Below, one piece after another: positions 1-7,377 of a DNA stretch of 64,000 nucleotides. The stretch is from Hymenobacter sp. DG01 (GTDB lineage: Bacteria; Bacteroidota; Bacteroidia; Cytophagales; Hymenobacteraceae), in NCBI RefSeq assembly GCF_006352025.1, contig NZ_CP040936.1:2914001-2978000 (forward strand), given 5' to 3'. Position 1 is the stretch's first letter. Every line of letters starts with the position of its first letter. The position numbers and the translations under genes are program-made. The notes beneath the pieces are model-generated. The model was not told where the DNA came from and searched no databases. It was given only the letters and a program-made list of their open reading frames with translations.

Positions 1-1
1 C

Positions 2-1714
2 CAGTTTTCCAAGGACGGTACTACCTCCTTGGCGGGCATCAACTTCACCAAGGATGGCAGCCTGGCCGCTTATCAGATTTCAGAAGGCGGCTCCGACTGG
101 CGCAAGGTCATCGTGCTGAAAACCGCCGATAAAAGCATTGTGGGCGATACGCTCAAGGACGTGAAGTTCTCGGGCCTGGCCTGGAAGGGCAACGACGGCT
201 TCTACTACAGCTCCTACGACAAGCCCACCGCCGGCAGCCAGCTGGCCGGCAAAACCCAGATTCATAAGCTCTACTACCACAAGCTGGGCACCAAGCAAAG
301 TACCGATAAGCTGGTGTTTGGGGGCGAGAAAACGCCGCGCCGCTACATCGGGGCTTCCCTGACCGAGGACGAGCGTTTCCTGGTTATCAGCGCCGCCAAC
401 ACCACTACCGGCAACGAGCTCTACATTCAGGACCTGAGCAAGCCCGGCAGCGCCATCGTGCAGGTCATCGACCACGAGAAAAACGAGGTGGACGTGGTGG
501 ATAACATGGGCAGCAAGCTCTACATCTTCACCAACCTGAACGCGCCTAACAACCGCGTGGTAACCGTGGACGCGGCCAACCCTACCCCCGCCAACTGGAA
601 AAACCTGATTCCGGAAACGCCGAACGTGCTGCGCGTAACCACGGGCGGCGGCAAGCTCTTCGCCAACTACCTCAAAGACGCTACTTCCCTCATTGAGCAG
701 TACGACATGAGTGGCAAGAAGGAGCGCACCATCACGCTGCCCTCGGTAGGCACAGCCGGCGGTTTCGGCACCAAAAAGGAAGAAAAGGAAACCTACTACA
801 CCTTCACCTCCTACATCTACCCGCCCACCATTTTCAAGTACGATATTGCCACCGGCAAATCCACGGTGTATAAGAAGGCCGGCGTGCAGTTCGACCCCAC
901 CAAGTACGAGTCGAAGCAGGTGTTTTACACCTCCAAGGACGGCACCAAAGTGCCCATGATTATCACCTACAAGAAGGGGCTGGTGATGAATGGCAAGAAT
1001 CCTACCCTGCTCTACGCCTACGGCGGCTTTAACTCCAGCGTAACGCCGGCCTTCAGCACCAGCAACATCATTCTGCTCGAAAACGGCGGCATCTATGCCG
1101 TGCCCAACATCCGGGGTGGCGGCGAGTACGGCGAAAAGTGGCACCTGGCCGGCACCAAGCTACAGAAGCAGAACGTGTTCGACGACTTCATTGCCGCCGC
1201 CGAGTACTTGACCAAGAACAACTACACCTCCAAAGACTACCTGGCTATTTCGGGCGCCTCGAACGGTGGCTTGCTGGTGGGCGCTACGATGGCCCAGCGC
1301 CCTGAGCTGTTCAAGGTGGCTTTCCCGGCCGTGGGGGTAATGGACATGCTGCGCTACAACCAGTTTACGGCCGGCGCTGGTTGGGCCTACGACTACGGCA
1401 CGGCCCAGGACTCCAAAGAAATGTTCGAGTACCTCTACCGCTACTCACCCTACCACGCCCTGAAGCCCGCTTCCTACCCCGCTACCCTGGTGACTACCGC
1501 CGACCACGATGACCGGGTGGTGCCCGCGCACTCCTTCAAGTTTGCCTCTAAGCTGCAGGAAACTCAGAAGGGCAGCGCCCCGGTCCTGATTCGTATTGAA
1601 ACCAAAGCCGGCCACGGCGCGGGCCGCTCCACGGCCCAGGTTATCAGCGAGCAGACCGACAAGTGGGCCTTCCTGTTCCAGAACATGGGAGTGCCCTATC
1701 AGGTGGTTAACTAA
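2..1714 (+). CDS. Prolyl oligopeptidase family serine peptidase (S9A), 5'-truncated
   Basis: The frame is open from base 2, so the N-terminus lies outside the window; 570 residues remain. The visible part holds the end of a seven-bladed beta-propeller followed by the alpha/beta-hydrolase domain. The catalytic triad is readable: Ser in GASNGG (about fragment residue 420), Asp in the DHDDRV stretch and His in KAGHGAG. The segment NIRGGGEYGEKWH is typical of the S9A family. The enzyme cleaves short peptides after proline. Export cannot be judged without the N-terminus. A strong terminator follows directly, so this is the end of its transcription unit. Confidence 0.95.
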   Translation, partial: QFSKDGTTSLAGINFTKDGSLAAYQISEGGSDWRKVIVLKTADKSIVGDTLKDVKFSGLAWKGNDGFYYSSYDKPTAGSQLAGKTQIHKLYYHKLGTKQSTDKLVFGGEKTPRRYIGASLTEDERFLVISAANTTTGNELYIQDLSKPGSAIVQVIDHEKNEVDVVDNMGSKLYIFTNLNAPNNRVVTVDAANPTPANWKNLIPETPNVLRVTTGGGKLFANYLKDATSLIEQYDMSGKKERTITLPSVGTAGGFGTKKEEKETYYTFTSYIYPPTIFKYDIATGKSTVYKKAGVQFDPTKYESKQVFYTSKDGTKVPMIITYKKGLVMNGKNPTLLYAYGGFNSSVTPAFSTSNIILLENGGIYAVPNIRGGGEYGEKWHLAGTKLQKQNVFDDFIAAAEYLTKNNYTSKDYLAISGASNGGLLVGATMAQRPELFKVAFPAVGVMDMLRYNQFTAGAGWAYDYGTAQDSKEMFEYLYRYSPYHALKPASYPATLVTTADHDDRVVPAHSFKFASKLQETQKGSAPVLIRIETKAGHGAGRSTAQVISEQTDKWAFLFQNMGVPYQVVN

Positions 1715-1737
1715 CCTCGTCTCCCTACCCCCGCCAA

Positions 1738-1777
1738 CCGGCCGAACCCTCGTGAGGGTTCGGCCGGTTTGGTTTTT
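1738..1777 (+). terminator. Rho-independent terminator of the prolyl oligopeptidase gene
   Basis: A perfect 13-bp stem (ccggccgaaccct paired with 1755-1767) closes a 4-base loop and is followed by a T-rich tail. Confidence 0.9.
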
Positions 1778-1811
1778 GGGCTTGTGTGTCTGGTGTGTAC
1801 GTATGCCCTAC

Positions 1812-1819
1812 TAACTTTG
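1812..1819 (+). promoter_or_regulatory. Bacteroidota -7 element (TAACTTTG)
   Basis: Exact match to TAnnTTTG, located 38 bases before the GTG at 1858 and after the preceding terminator. No convincing -33 TTTG was found at the expected spacing, so this is a partial promoter call for the AT-rich island. Confidence 0.5.
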
Positions 1820-1927
1820 CCGATACAATTACCTTTTCATTATTTAAAGTTTTTCCAGTGAAAAATACCAATTACCTTTTCTGGTATCCGGCACTACAGC
1901 CAACTTGTATTACCCTTATCCATCGGT

Positions 1928-2710
1928 TTGGCTAGTCTCCTCACAGGATGCGTTCCGGATGCGCCCGAACCCACTCAACCTTCTGCTGTTTCCCGTGGGC
2001 AGAATGTGTATGACTCCGATGAAAACAGCCCCGGCATGAATGGCGGAACTCTACCGAACGTGGACATCTATGGAAAGCCGTGGGAAGATGAGTCAGACCA
2101 TGGCTTTCCTGGTGGTAACTGGAACGATGGCGGCTGGAATGGCAGCGGCGGTTGGCATGGCACCGGGGGCATGGAATACACCCCACCCGCTGAAACGAAT
2201 GGAGGAAGCGAATACAGTACTAGTGCAAGTTTTGCAGGTTATTTTATAATGAATAACAATGACCAGCAACAATATCCCGCCTTCACAAGTTTGGTTCGAA
2301 ACTTGTCCAGTTTTGCAAAATCAGATCCAAAAATAATGGAGGCGATACGTTATTATACCAAGTTGACTGATCAGCAAATTGCACAACACTTAAACTTTAA
2401 CTCAGGCCCAACCCTTGTTATAGCAAAGGAACTACCAGCTGTTGCGTTATTCAGATCGAGCACTCCTAACACTCTATACGTGGCTGAGTCGGAAGTACGC
2501 GCTTTTGAAAACGCTTCCTTTAATATATCACACAGAAATGCTATGAGTTTTTTCTTAGCCGTTTCACTATTGCATGAATATGTACACTATGGCGACAACC
2601 TAAACGTTGTTAAATTCCTAGGCGAGGAGGGTACAGAATTTGAAAACCGTGCATGGGGAGTCACTGTTGATCAATTCAACTCTTACTACTTAAACAAATA
2701 CTATCAATAA
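1928..2710 (+). CDS. Lipoprotein with C-terminal HExxH metallopeptidase-like domain (toxin candidate)
   Basis: The readable protein starts with MASLLTGC, a lipobox, so the mature form would be lipid-anchored at Cys8 of this ORF. A Pro/Asn-rich stretch and a Gly/Trp-rich linker (GNWNDGGWNGSGGW) lead to a C-terminal domain with LLHEYVHYGD and, further on, EEGTEFENRAWG. That is a zinc-binding HExxH helix with a later Glu, as in metallopeptidase-type polymorphic toxins. TTG at 1928 is a poor start because the signal peptide would be too short. The frame is open upstream only to a TGA at 1859-1861 and has no ATG or GTG. A GTG at 1858 begins MKNTNYLF one frame away, and removing one T from the T-run at 1877-1880 would join it to a full signal peptide. 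Function is inferred from the motif and from the neighbours; a housekeeping lipoprotein peptidase is the alternative. Confidence 0.7.
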   Translation: MASLLTGCVPDAPEPTQPSAVSRGQNVYDSDENSPGMNGGTLPNVDIYGKPWEDESDHGFPGGNWNDGGWNGSGGWHGTGGMEYTPPAETNGGSEYSTSASFAGYFIMNNNDQQQYPAFTSLVRNLSSFAKSDPKIMEAIRYYTKLTDQQIAQHLNFNSGPTLVIAKELPAVALFRSSTPNTLYVAESEVRAFENASFNISHRNAMSFFLAVSLLHEYVHYGDNLNVVKFLGEEGTEFENRAWGVTVDQFNSYYLNKYYQ

Positions 2711-2716
2711 ACAACC

Positions 2717-3187
2717 ATGCTCAATAATTTCCTTATATTTTTTACCTTGAGTCAATTTTATGCACCAAGCTCGTGTGAGGAGGATGTGCGTAAAGCACTA
2801 GCCGTTGTTATAAATAGCCCTGAGGTCACCGCGTTCCTTTCTAATTATACAGGAAATAAAAAATTTATCTATATTAAGCAAAGCAATCAACCCATATGTA
2901 ATGGGAAAAGCACTTCATTAGCTAGATTGAAACACCCCTACAAGGATGGCAGTATTATCATATACTCCCATGAACCTTTGGCAAAAGGAGAAAAGCTACA
3001 GGCATCAAAACAAGATTACTTCACTCTCCCAAAAAACAAAGTTGTTATCATAATTGACTACCTGAGCGTGACTAGCCCGCATGCGGAAATAAAACTTCGA
3101 ATTCCTATTGAAGGGGTGCATGGCTCGTTTACTTTGACCAAGAACCCCACTTGGTCTGTTACTAAGTCAGATGTATATGAGCGATAG
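2717..3187 (+). CDS. Small exported protein, first of three paralogues (immunity candidate)
   Basis: 156 residues, starting 6 bases after the stop of the metallopeptidase-like lipoprotein, so probably co-transcribed. The N-terminus has a hydrophobic segment (LNNFLIFFTLSQFYA) followed by SSC, suggesting export and perhaps lipidation. The C-terminal half contains IIIDYL, then KLRIPIEGVHGSFTL and TWSVTKSDVYE. The same pattern recurs in the broken copy at 3253-3683 and in the protein at 3742-4179. No known family is recognised. Its position, paralogy and AT-rich composition suggest an immunity protein for the upstream lipoprotein, but that is inference. Confidence 0.75.
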   Translation: MLNNFLIFFTLSQFYAPSSCEEDVRKALAVVINSPEVTAFLSNYTGNKKFIYIKQSNQPICNGKSTSLARLKHPYKDGSIIIYSHEPLAKGEKLQASKQDYFTLPKNKVVIIIDYLSVTSPHAEIKLRIPIEGVHGSFTLTKNPTWSVTKSDVYER

Positions 3188-3252
3188 GCGTAAACATATA
3201 ATAAGAACTTATTTCCAGCACCTTTAATGCGCCACAAATACTATAAAATAGT

Positions 3253-3683
3253 ATGGCTATACTACTCGCACTACTCATGCTTGTTCCAGGTAAACGCCAG
3301 ACCAGTCCTCAACCTAGCCAGAATGAACTGAATGATGTTATAAATTCAATAATCAATAACAAATAAATCACGAAATTTACAGATAATTATATAAACATAG
3401 GTGATACTATTTATTTTCGCCTTGGCCCATTTTCTGCGTACAACACACAGACACTTCAGGAGTTAAAATGTATTACTCTAAAAATTAAAAATAGCATTCC
3501 ATTAGTATGCAATGAAAAACAAGATGAGACAAAAAACCCGTTATTACCATTCAAATTCTGGAGCTAACTAGAAATACCGCTACGATACGATTAGGATTCT
3601 CCATTGAAGGCATGGTAGGCAATTTTACTTTATAAAAGAAAGACACCTGGAATATTCAAAGCGCTGAAGTATATGAAATTTGA
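3253..3683 (+). pseudogene. Broken middle paralogue of the flanking small exported proteins
   Basis: An ATG at 3253 opens a signal-peptide-like start (MAILLALLMLVPG) and NELNDVINSIINN, then hits TAA at 3364. The same frame continues with KFTDNYINIGDTIYFRLGPF and TLKIKNSIPLVCNE to a stop after FKFWS. The sequence then carries on in another frame as ATIRLGFSIEGMVGNFTL, stop, DTWNIQSAEVYE. These blocks match KLRIPIEGVHGSFTL and TWSVTKSDVYE of the gene at 2717 in the same order. At least two in-frame stops and one frameshift make it a pseudogene. Confidence 0.8.
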
Positions 3684-3741
3684 TTTATAAATGCGTTTGA
3701 CCACATTCAGCTTAACAAGTTCGCAAATATTTTATTTAACT

Positions 3742-4179
3742 ATGAAATCAATACTAAGCGCAGTATTTCTCATCATCGTAGTATTGAGCTGTACTAAATC
3801 AGAGACCAAAAGAGAGGAAAACATACGCCAAGTAGTTCAGGCAACATTTTCCGATAACCAGCTATCCATATTCTTGAATAGACCAGGGCCTGGCATCTTT
3901 ACTTTTCGCTATGAAGAGCTACCTGTAATTAACGACGAACAATTACCAAAACCCAAATTCAATATTACACTTAACAACAGGTGCGTGATAGAGTATAATA
4001 TAAGAATGAGTGATGAGATAAATGCTATTCCGATCATTGTGGAACAAGTAATCATTGACTACGACTCTGCTAAAGTCAATTTGCGTATTCCAAAACAGGG
4101 CGTTATTGGTCAGTTCCGCCTGGGCAAAACGGCTGATGGTGCCTGGCTGGTAACCAAAGCCTTTGTGGTGGAAACCTGA
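3742..4179 (+). CDS. Small lipoprotein, third paralogue (immunity candidate)
   Basis: 145 residues from ATG 3742 (MKSILSAVFLIIVVLSC), a good lipoprotein signal with lipobox VLSC. A longer reading from 3691 would place the signal peptide internally and is rejected. The C-terminal part VIIDYDSAKVNLRIP then QGVIGQFRL and AWLVTKAFVVE parallels the gene at 2717 and the pseudogene between them. The family is not recognised. The gene closes the AT-rich island; base composition rises sharply just downstream. A periplasmic immunity role is inferred from context only. Confidence 0.8.
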   Translation: MKSILSAVFLIIVVLSCTKSETKREENIRQVVQATFSDNQLSIFLNRPGPGIFTFRYEELPVINDEQLPKPKFNITLNNRCVIEYNIRMSDEINAIPIIVEQVIIDYDSAKVNLRIPKQGVIGQFRLGKTADGAWLVTKAFVVET

Positions 4180-4193
4180 GTGAACGGGCTATA

Positions 4194-4634
4194 TTGCTTG
4201 AACCGCCAGAACCTTACGACCACACATCCACTTTGACCTTCATCGACAAAATAGCCTGGCTGCACCTGCAGGAAGGTCGCGTGCTGAGCACCCGCAGCCG
4301 GGGCAAAGACCGGTACTACTTCCCCGGCGGCAAGCGCGAAGTCGGCGAAACCGACGCCCAAACCCTGCTACGCGAAATTAAGGAAGAGCTGACCGTGAAC
4401 CTCGACGCGGCTACCCTGGTGCACGCGGGCACCTTCCGGGCCCAGGCCCACGGTCACCCCTAGGGCCTGCTGGTACAAATGACCTGCTACTATGCCGCCT
4501 ACGCTGGCCAGCTGCAGCCCGCCGCCGAAATCGAAGAAGTGGTCTGGCTGAGCTACCGCCACCGACCCGAAGTGTCGCCGGTGGACCAGCTGATTTTCGA
4601 CTGGTTGAAGGAGCAGCAGCTACTGGCCGACTGA
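4194..4634 (+). pseudogene. NUDIX hydrolase gene with internal amber stop
   Basis: The first 89 codons encode an N-terminal NUDIX domain with a complete NUDIX box (G-KREVG-E-TDAQTLL-REIKEE, 4330-4390), which binds the divalent metal for nucleoside diphosphate hydrolysis. TAG at 4461-4463 interrupts it. The same frame then continues as GLLVQMTCYYAAYAG, EIEEVVWLSYRH and VDQLIFDWLKEQQLLAD to TGA at 4632, which is the expected rest of the fold. A single base change would restore a protein of about 146 residues. The start is unclear: TTG at 4194, with no ATG in frame. Confidence 0.8.
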
Positions 4635-4638
4635 TCTG

Positions 4639-4786
4639 CCCCGGTCCGACGGACTGCGCCCGTCCGACCGGTTGCCGCCCGCACCGCCAGAACAGCCTCC
4701 GCCTACCCCTTCGCAATGGCCAAACCATTCTGGTGGATATCAGCATAAAGCCAACCGGTCGGACGTCTCCGGCGTCGGACCGGGGT
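4639..4786. repeat. 148-bp element bounded by nested inverted repeats
   Basis: The ends are ccccggtccgac (4639-4650) and its exact complement gtcggaccgggg (4775-4786). Inside them a second pair, gtccgaccggtt (4662-4673) and aaccggtcggac (4753-4764), is also complementary. The core is short and non-coding. It sits between a decayed NUDIX gene and a convergent DUF3037 gene. It resembles a miniature mobile or REP-type element, but could also act as a two-way terminator. Confidence 0.65.
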
Positions 4787-4788
4787 AA

Positions 4789-5175
4789 CTACCCTACCAG
4801 CTGGGCGTAGAGGCGGTTCAGGGTGTCGGCGGGGTCTTGGCAGAGGCCAGGGTGCACGGGCGAGGTTTGCACGATGGTGCTGCGCGTGGCCGTAAGCCAG
4901 CGGAAGCGGGAGGCTAGCGGCAGCTGCCCAATGGGGCCGCCCTCCTTCCTACCCCCGCAAATCCGCTCGAAGGAGCGCAGCCGCTGGTGCAGCTCCGGCA
5001 GGTCGAGCTGGTCGCCGGCAAAGGCGCGCAGCCGGTCTTCGGGCACCTCGAAGCGGGCCTGCAGAAACCCCCGCGACGAGCAGTACAAAATCACACCGAC
5101 GTTCAGAAACTCTTCGCGCTCCACGCGGGGCACTACGCGCAGCACGGCATACTCAAACAAGTGCTTTTCGGGCAT
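4789..5175 (-). CDS. DUF3037 family protein, partner of a HipA-like kinase
   Basis: 128 residues from ATG 5175. The N-terminal block YAVLRVVPRVEREEFLNVGVILY is the DUF3037 hallmark. A TTG at 5193 in the same frame is less likely. The start lies inside the 3' end of the upstream HipA-like kinase gene (23-base overlap), which implies translational coupling. The biochemical role of DUF3037 is not established as far as I know. The tight pairing suggests that it assists or regulates the kinase-fold protein. Confidence 0.85.
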   Translation of the reverse strand: MPEKHLFEYAVLRVVPRVEREEFLNVGVILYCSSRGFLQARFEVPEDRLRAFAGDQLDLPELHQRLRSFERICGGRKEGGPIGQLPLASRFRWLTATRSTIVQTSPVHPGLCQDPADTLNRLYAQLVG

Positions 5176-5947
5176 TTTCGGCTTCCTGAACAAAGGTTTC
5201 TGATGCGGCGAGGCGGGCGGTAAGGAAACGCACGTAGTTTTCGCGCTGCTCCTCCGGATCCACCCCCGATTCGGCCAGCCACTCGGCCGGAACTAGGTCC
5301 ACAATGGCCCGGATGCGCTCCGGGGTGAGGCGGGCACGGCCCTCGGCGTCGGCGGCAGTTAGCTCCGTGGCCTGGGGTAGCAGCACATGGTCTTTCACCT
5401 GCGGAAACGGGCGGGGCCGGGGCTCGGCCCAGCCAGGGCCGGCGTGGTGCACATAAAGGGCCGCGCCGTGGTCAATCAGCCACAGCTCCTTGTGCCACAT
5501 CAGCAGGTTGGTGTTGCGGGCGGTGCGGTCCACGTTCAGGGTCAGGCAGTCGAGCCACACAATGCGCGAGGCCAGGGCCGGCTCAATGGTATTCACCAGG
5601 GGGTCGTAGGTGCTGGCGCCGGAGAGGTAGTGCAGGCCCAGGTTGAGGCCCGTGCTGAAGCGCAGCAAATCCTGAATTTCCTCGTCGGGCTCGGTACGGC
5701 CAAAGGCTTCATCGAGCTGGCAAAACACCAGCTCCGGCATGCGCAGACCCAGCGCGCGGGCCATTTCGCCCACAATCAGCTCGGCAATCAGGGCTTTCAG
5801 GCCCTGGCCGGCCCCCCGGAACTTCACCACGTACATAAACCCGTCGTCGGCTTCTACCAGGGCCGGCAGCGAGCCGCCTTCACGCAGGGGAGTGACGTAG
5901 CGCGTCACGTCAACGGTTCTCAGGGAAAGGGGAGCAGAGTCCTGCAT
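5153..5947 (-). CDS. HipA-like kinase-fold protein
   Basis: 264 residues from ATG 5947; an upstream in-frame start at 5980 would add an uncharacteristic leader. The protein keeps HipA/PI3K-like kinase landmarks: an ATP-site strand VVKFRG, the catalytic loop LNVDRTARNTNLL and the metal-binding LIDHGAAL. It is shorter than HipA toxins and has no HipB-like DNA-binding partner next to it. Instead it overlaps a DUF3037 gene. Substrate and function are unknown; protein phosphorylation is an inference from the fold. Confidence 0.85.
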   Translation of the reverse strand: MQDSAPLSLRTVDVTRYVTPLREGGSLPALVEADDGFMYVVKFRGAGQGLKALIAELIVGEMARALGLRMPELVFCQLDEAFGRTEPDEEIQDLLRFSTGLNLGLHYLSGASTYDPLVNTIEPALASRIVWLDCLTLNVDRTARNTNLLMWHKELWLIDHGAALYVHHAGPGWAEPRPRPFPQVKDHVLLPQATELTAADAEGRARLTPERIRAIVDLVPAEWLAESGVDPEEQRENYVRFLTARLAASETFVQEAENARKALV

Positions 5948-6158
5948 AGAGCACGGGAAAGGTTGGAACAGGCTCCGCAAAGGACGAACAATTCCGGCAG
6001 TTTCGCGGCGGCAGCTGGGTAAGTGTGCCCCGTACCCTACCCCGGTAAATTTTCATTAGCGGCGCCCGCCCGGCAACCTAGTGGCCCGTAGCTAGTACAC
6101 TCCTTTTGCCGGCCCCAGGCCTGGGAGCATGCCGGTTCACCTGCCACTGCGGTTTTCT

Positions 6159-7112
6159 ATGAAGCCTATTGTCACCCTGACGCTCAACCCCACCGTGGAC
6201 AAAAGCACCACGGCCGACCAGATCATTCCGGATCATAAACTCCGGTGCGCCCCGCCTAAGTTTGAGCCCGGCGGGGGCGGCATCAATGTTTCGCGGGCCC
6301 TCAGGCGCCTCGGTGCCGATTCCGTGGCGGTATTTCCAGTCGGCGGACCCAGTGGTATGCTGCTCCAGGAGTTGCTGGCGCAGGAACACATTCAGCAGAG
6401 GCCCGTGGAAACCGTGGGCCGCACCCGCGAGAATTTTATCGTGGTAGATGCCTCCAGCGGCCAGCAGTACCGCTTCGGCATGCCCGGCACCCCGCTTTCC
6501 CTGGAAGAGCAGCAGCAGATTCTGGCTACCCTTAAAAGTCTGGCCGAAGTGCCCGAGTATCTGGTTATCAGTGGAAGCCTGCCGCCGGGCGTGGAGCCCG
6601 AGTTTCTGGTGAAGATTGTGCGGGCCGCCAAGGGCATGGGCATTAAGGTAGTGGCCGATACATCGGGGCCGGCCCTGCACCAAATTCTACAGGAGGGCGT
6701 GTACCTGGCCAAGCCCAACGTGGGCGAGTTAAGCAAGATGGCCGGGGTTGATGAGCTTGACAGCGAAGCCGTGGCCCAGGCAGCCCACCAGCTGGTGCAG
6801 GAAGGCAAGTGCGCCATTGTGGTAACCTCCCTGGGGCCCCAGGGCGCCTGCGTGGTCAGCCAGGATTTGGTGGACCATGTGCCGGCGCCAGCCGTGAAAA
6901 AGCGCAGCACCGTTGGAGCCGGCGACAGTATGGTGGCCGGGCTGGTGTACGGATTGGCAACCGGCCTCTCGGTGCGCGAAACCGTGCGGCTGGGCGTGGC
7001 CTGCGGCACGGCAGCTACCATGAACCCCGGCACAGAGCTGTTCCGCAAGGAAGACGTGGACCGGCTCTACCAGTGGCTGCTGCAGCAAACCATGCCGGCC
7101 GCAGCGGCCTAA
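6159..7112 (+). CDS. pfkB: 6-phosphofructokinase II (PfkB family)
   Basis: 317 residues from ATG 6159 (MKPIVTLTLNPTVDKST). It phosphorylates fructose 6-phosphate (or a related sugar phosphate) with ATP in glycolysis, in the cytoplasm. It closely resembles E. coli PfkB throughout: KLRCAPPKFEPGGGGINVSRA, VISGSLPPGV, KPNVGEL, VTSLGPQGA and the anion-hole motif TVGAGDSM with catalytic Asp256. An earlier in-frame ATG at 6129 would add ten residues not expected in the family. It stands alone, with a terminator just downstream. A tagatose-6-phosphate or 1-phosphofructokinase role cannot be excluded from sequence alone. Confidence 0.93.
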   Translation: MKPIVTLTLNPTVDKSTTADQIIPDHKLRCAPPKFEPGGGGINVSRALRRLGADSVAVFPVGGPSGMLLQELLAQEHIQQRPVETVGRTRENFIVVDASSGQQYRFGMPGTPLSLEEQQQILATLKSLAEVPEYLVISGSLPPGVEPEFLVKIVRAAKGMGIKVVADTSGPALHQILQEGVYLAKPNVGELSKMAGVDELDSEAVAQAAHQLVQEGKCAIVVTSLGPQGACVVSQDLVDHVPAPAVKKRSTVGAGDSMVAGLVYGLATGLSVRETVRLGVACGTAATMNPGTELFRKEDVDRLYQWLLQQTMPAAAA

Positions 7113-7153
7113 CCGGCTTGCTTGCTCAGCTCTATGCCAGAACAATTAGCCTG

Positions 7154-7191
7154 CGCCCGCCTGGCACACCTCGTGCCGGGCGGGCGTTTTT
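7154..7191 (+). terminator. Rho-independent terminator after pfkB
   Basis: 14-bp GC-rich stem (cgcccgcctggcac with 7173-7186, one G-T pair), 5-base loop, then five Ts. Confidence 0.9.
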
Positions 7192-7377
7192 GCACTATCC
7201 CACGCTCAGCCGGCGCCAAACTACTACTCTTACTCGCTCCGCGATGCGCTTGTGCCCCGTAAGGCGGGAGTTGAGCTTTAAGGCTTTCGGAGAAGTCGGC
7301 CCTTACCCATCCAGACTACCACCGAGCGGCGCGGCATGCCTCTTGGCTCAGCAGGCCGGCTTAACTGCCTTGGAAGC

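Noticed and set aside
80..1144. Long open frame on the minus strand opposite the prolyl oligopeptidase
   Set aside because: Gly/Val/His-rich translation with no motif; it mirrors a clear protease gene in GC-rich DNA. Similar long antisense frames (e.g. 13441-14817, 33997-35229, 37427-39103, 24525-26513) were rejected for the same reason.
4411..4746. Arg-rich minus-strand frame across the inverted-repeat element
   Set aside because: Extreme Arg/Pro composition and overlap with the NUDIX remnant and the repeat; not protein-like.
5387..6022. 211-codon plus-strand frame opposite the HipA-like kinase
   Set aside because: No family features and His/Gln/Ala-rich; the minus-strand kinase has clear catalytic motifs.
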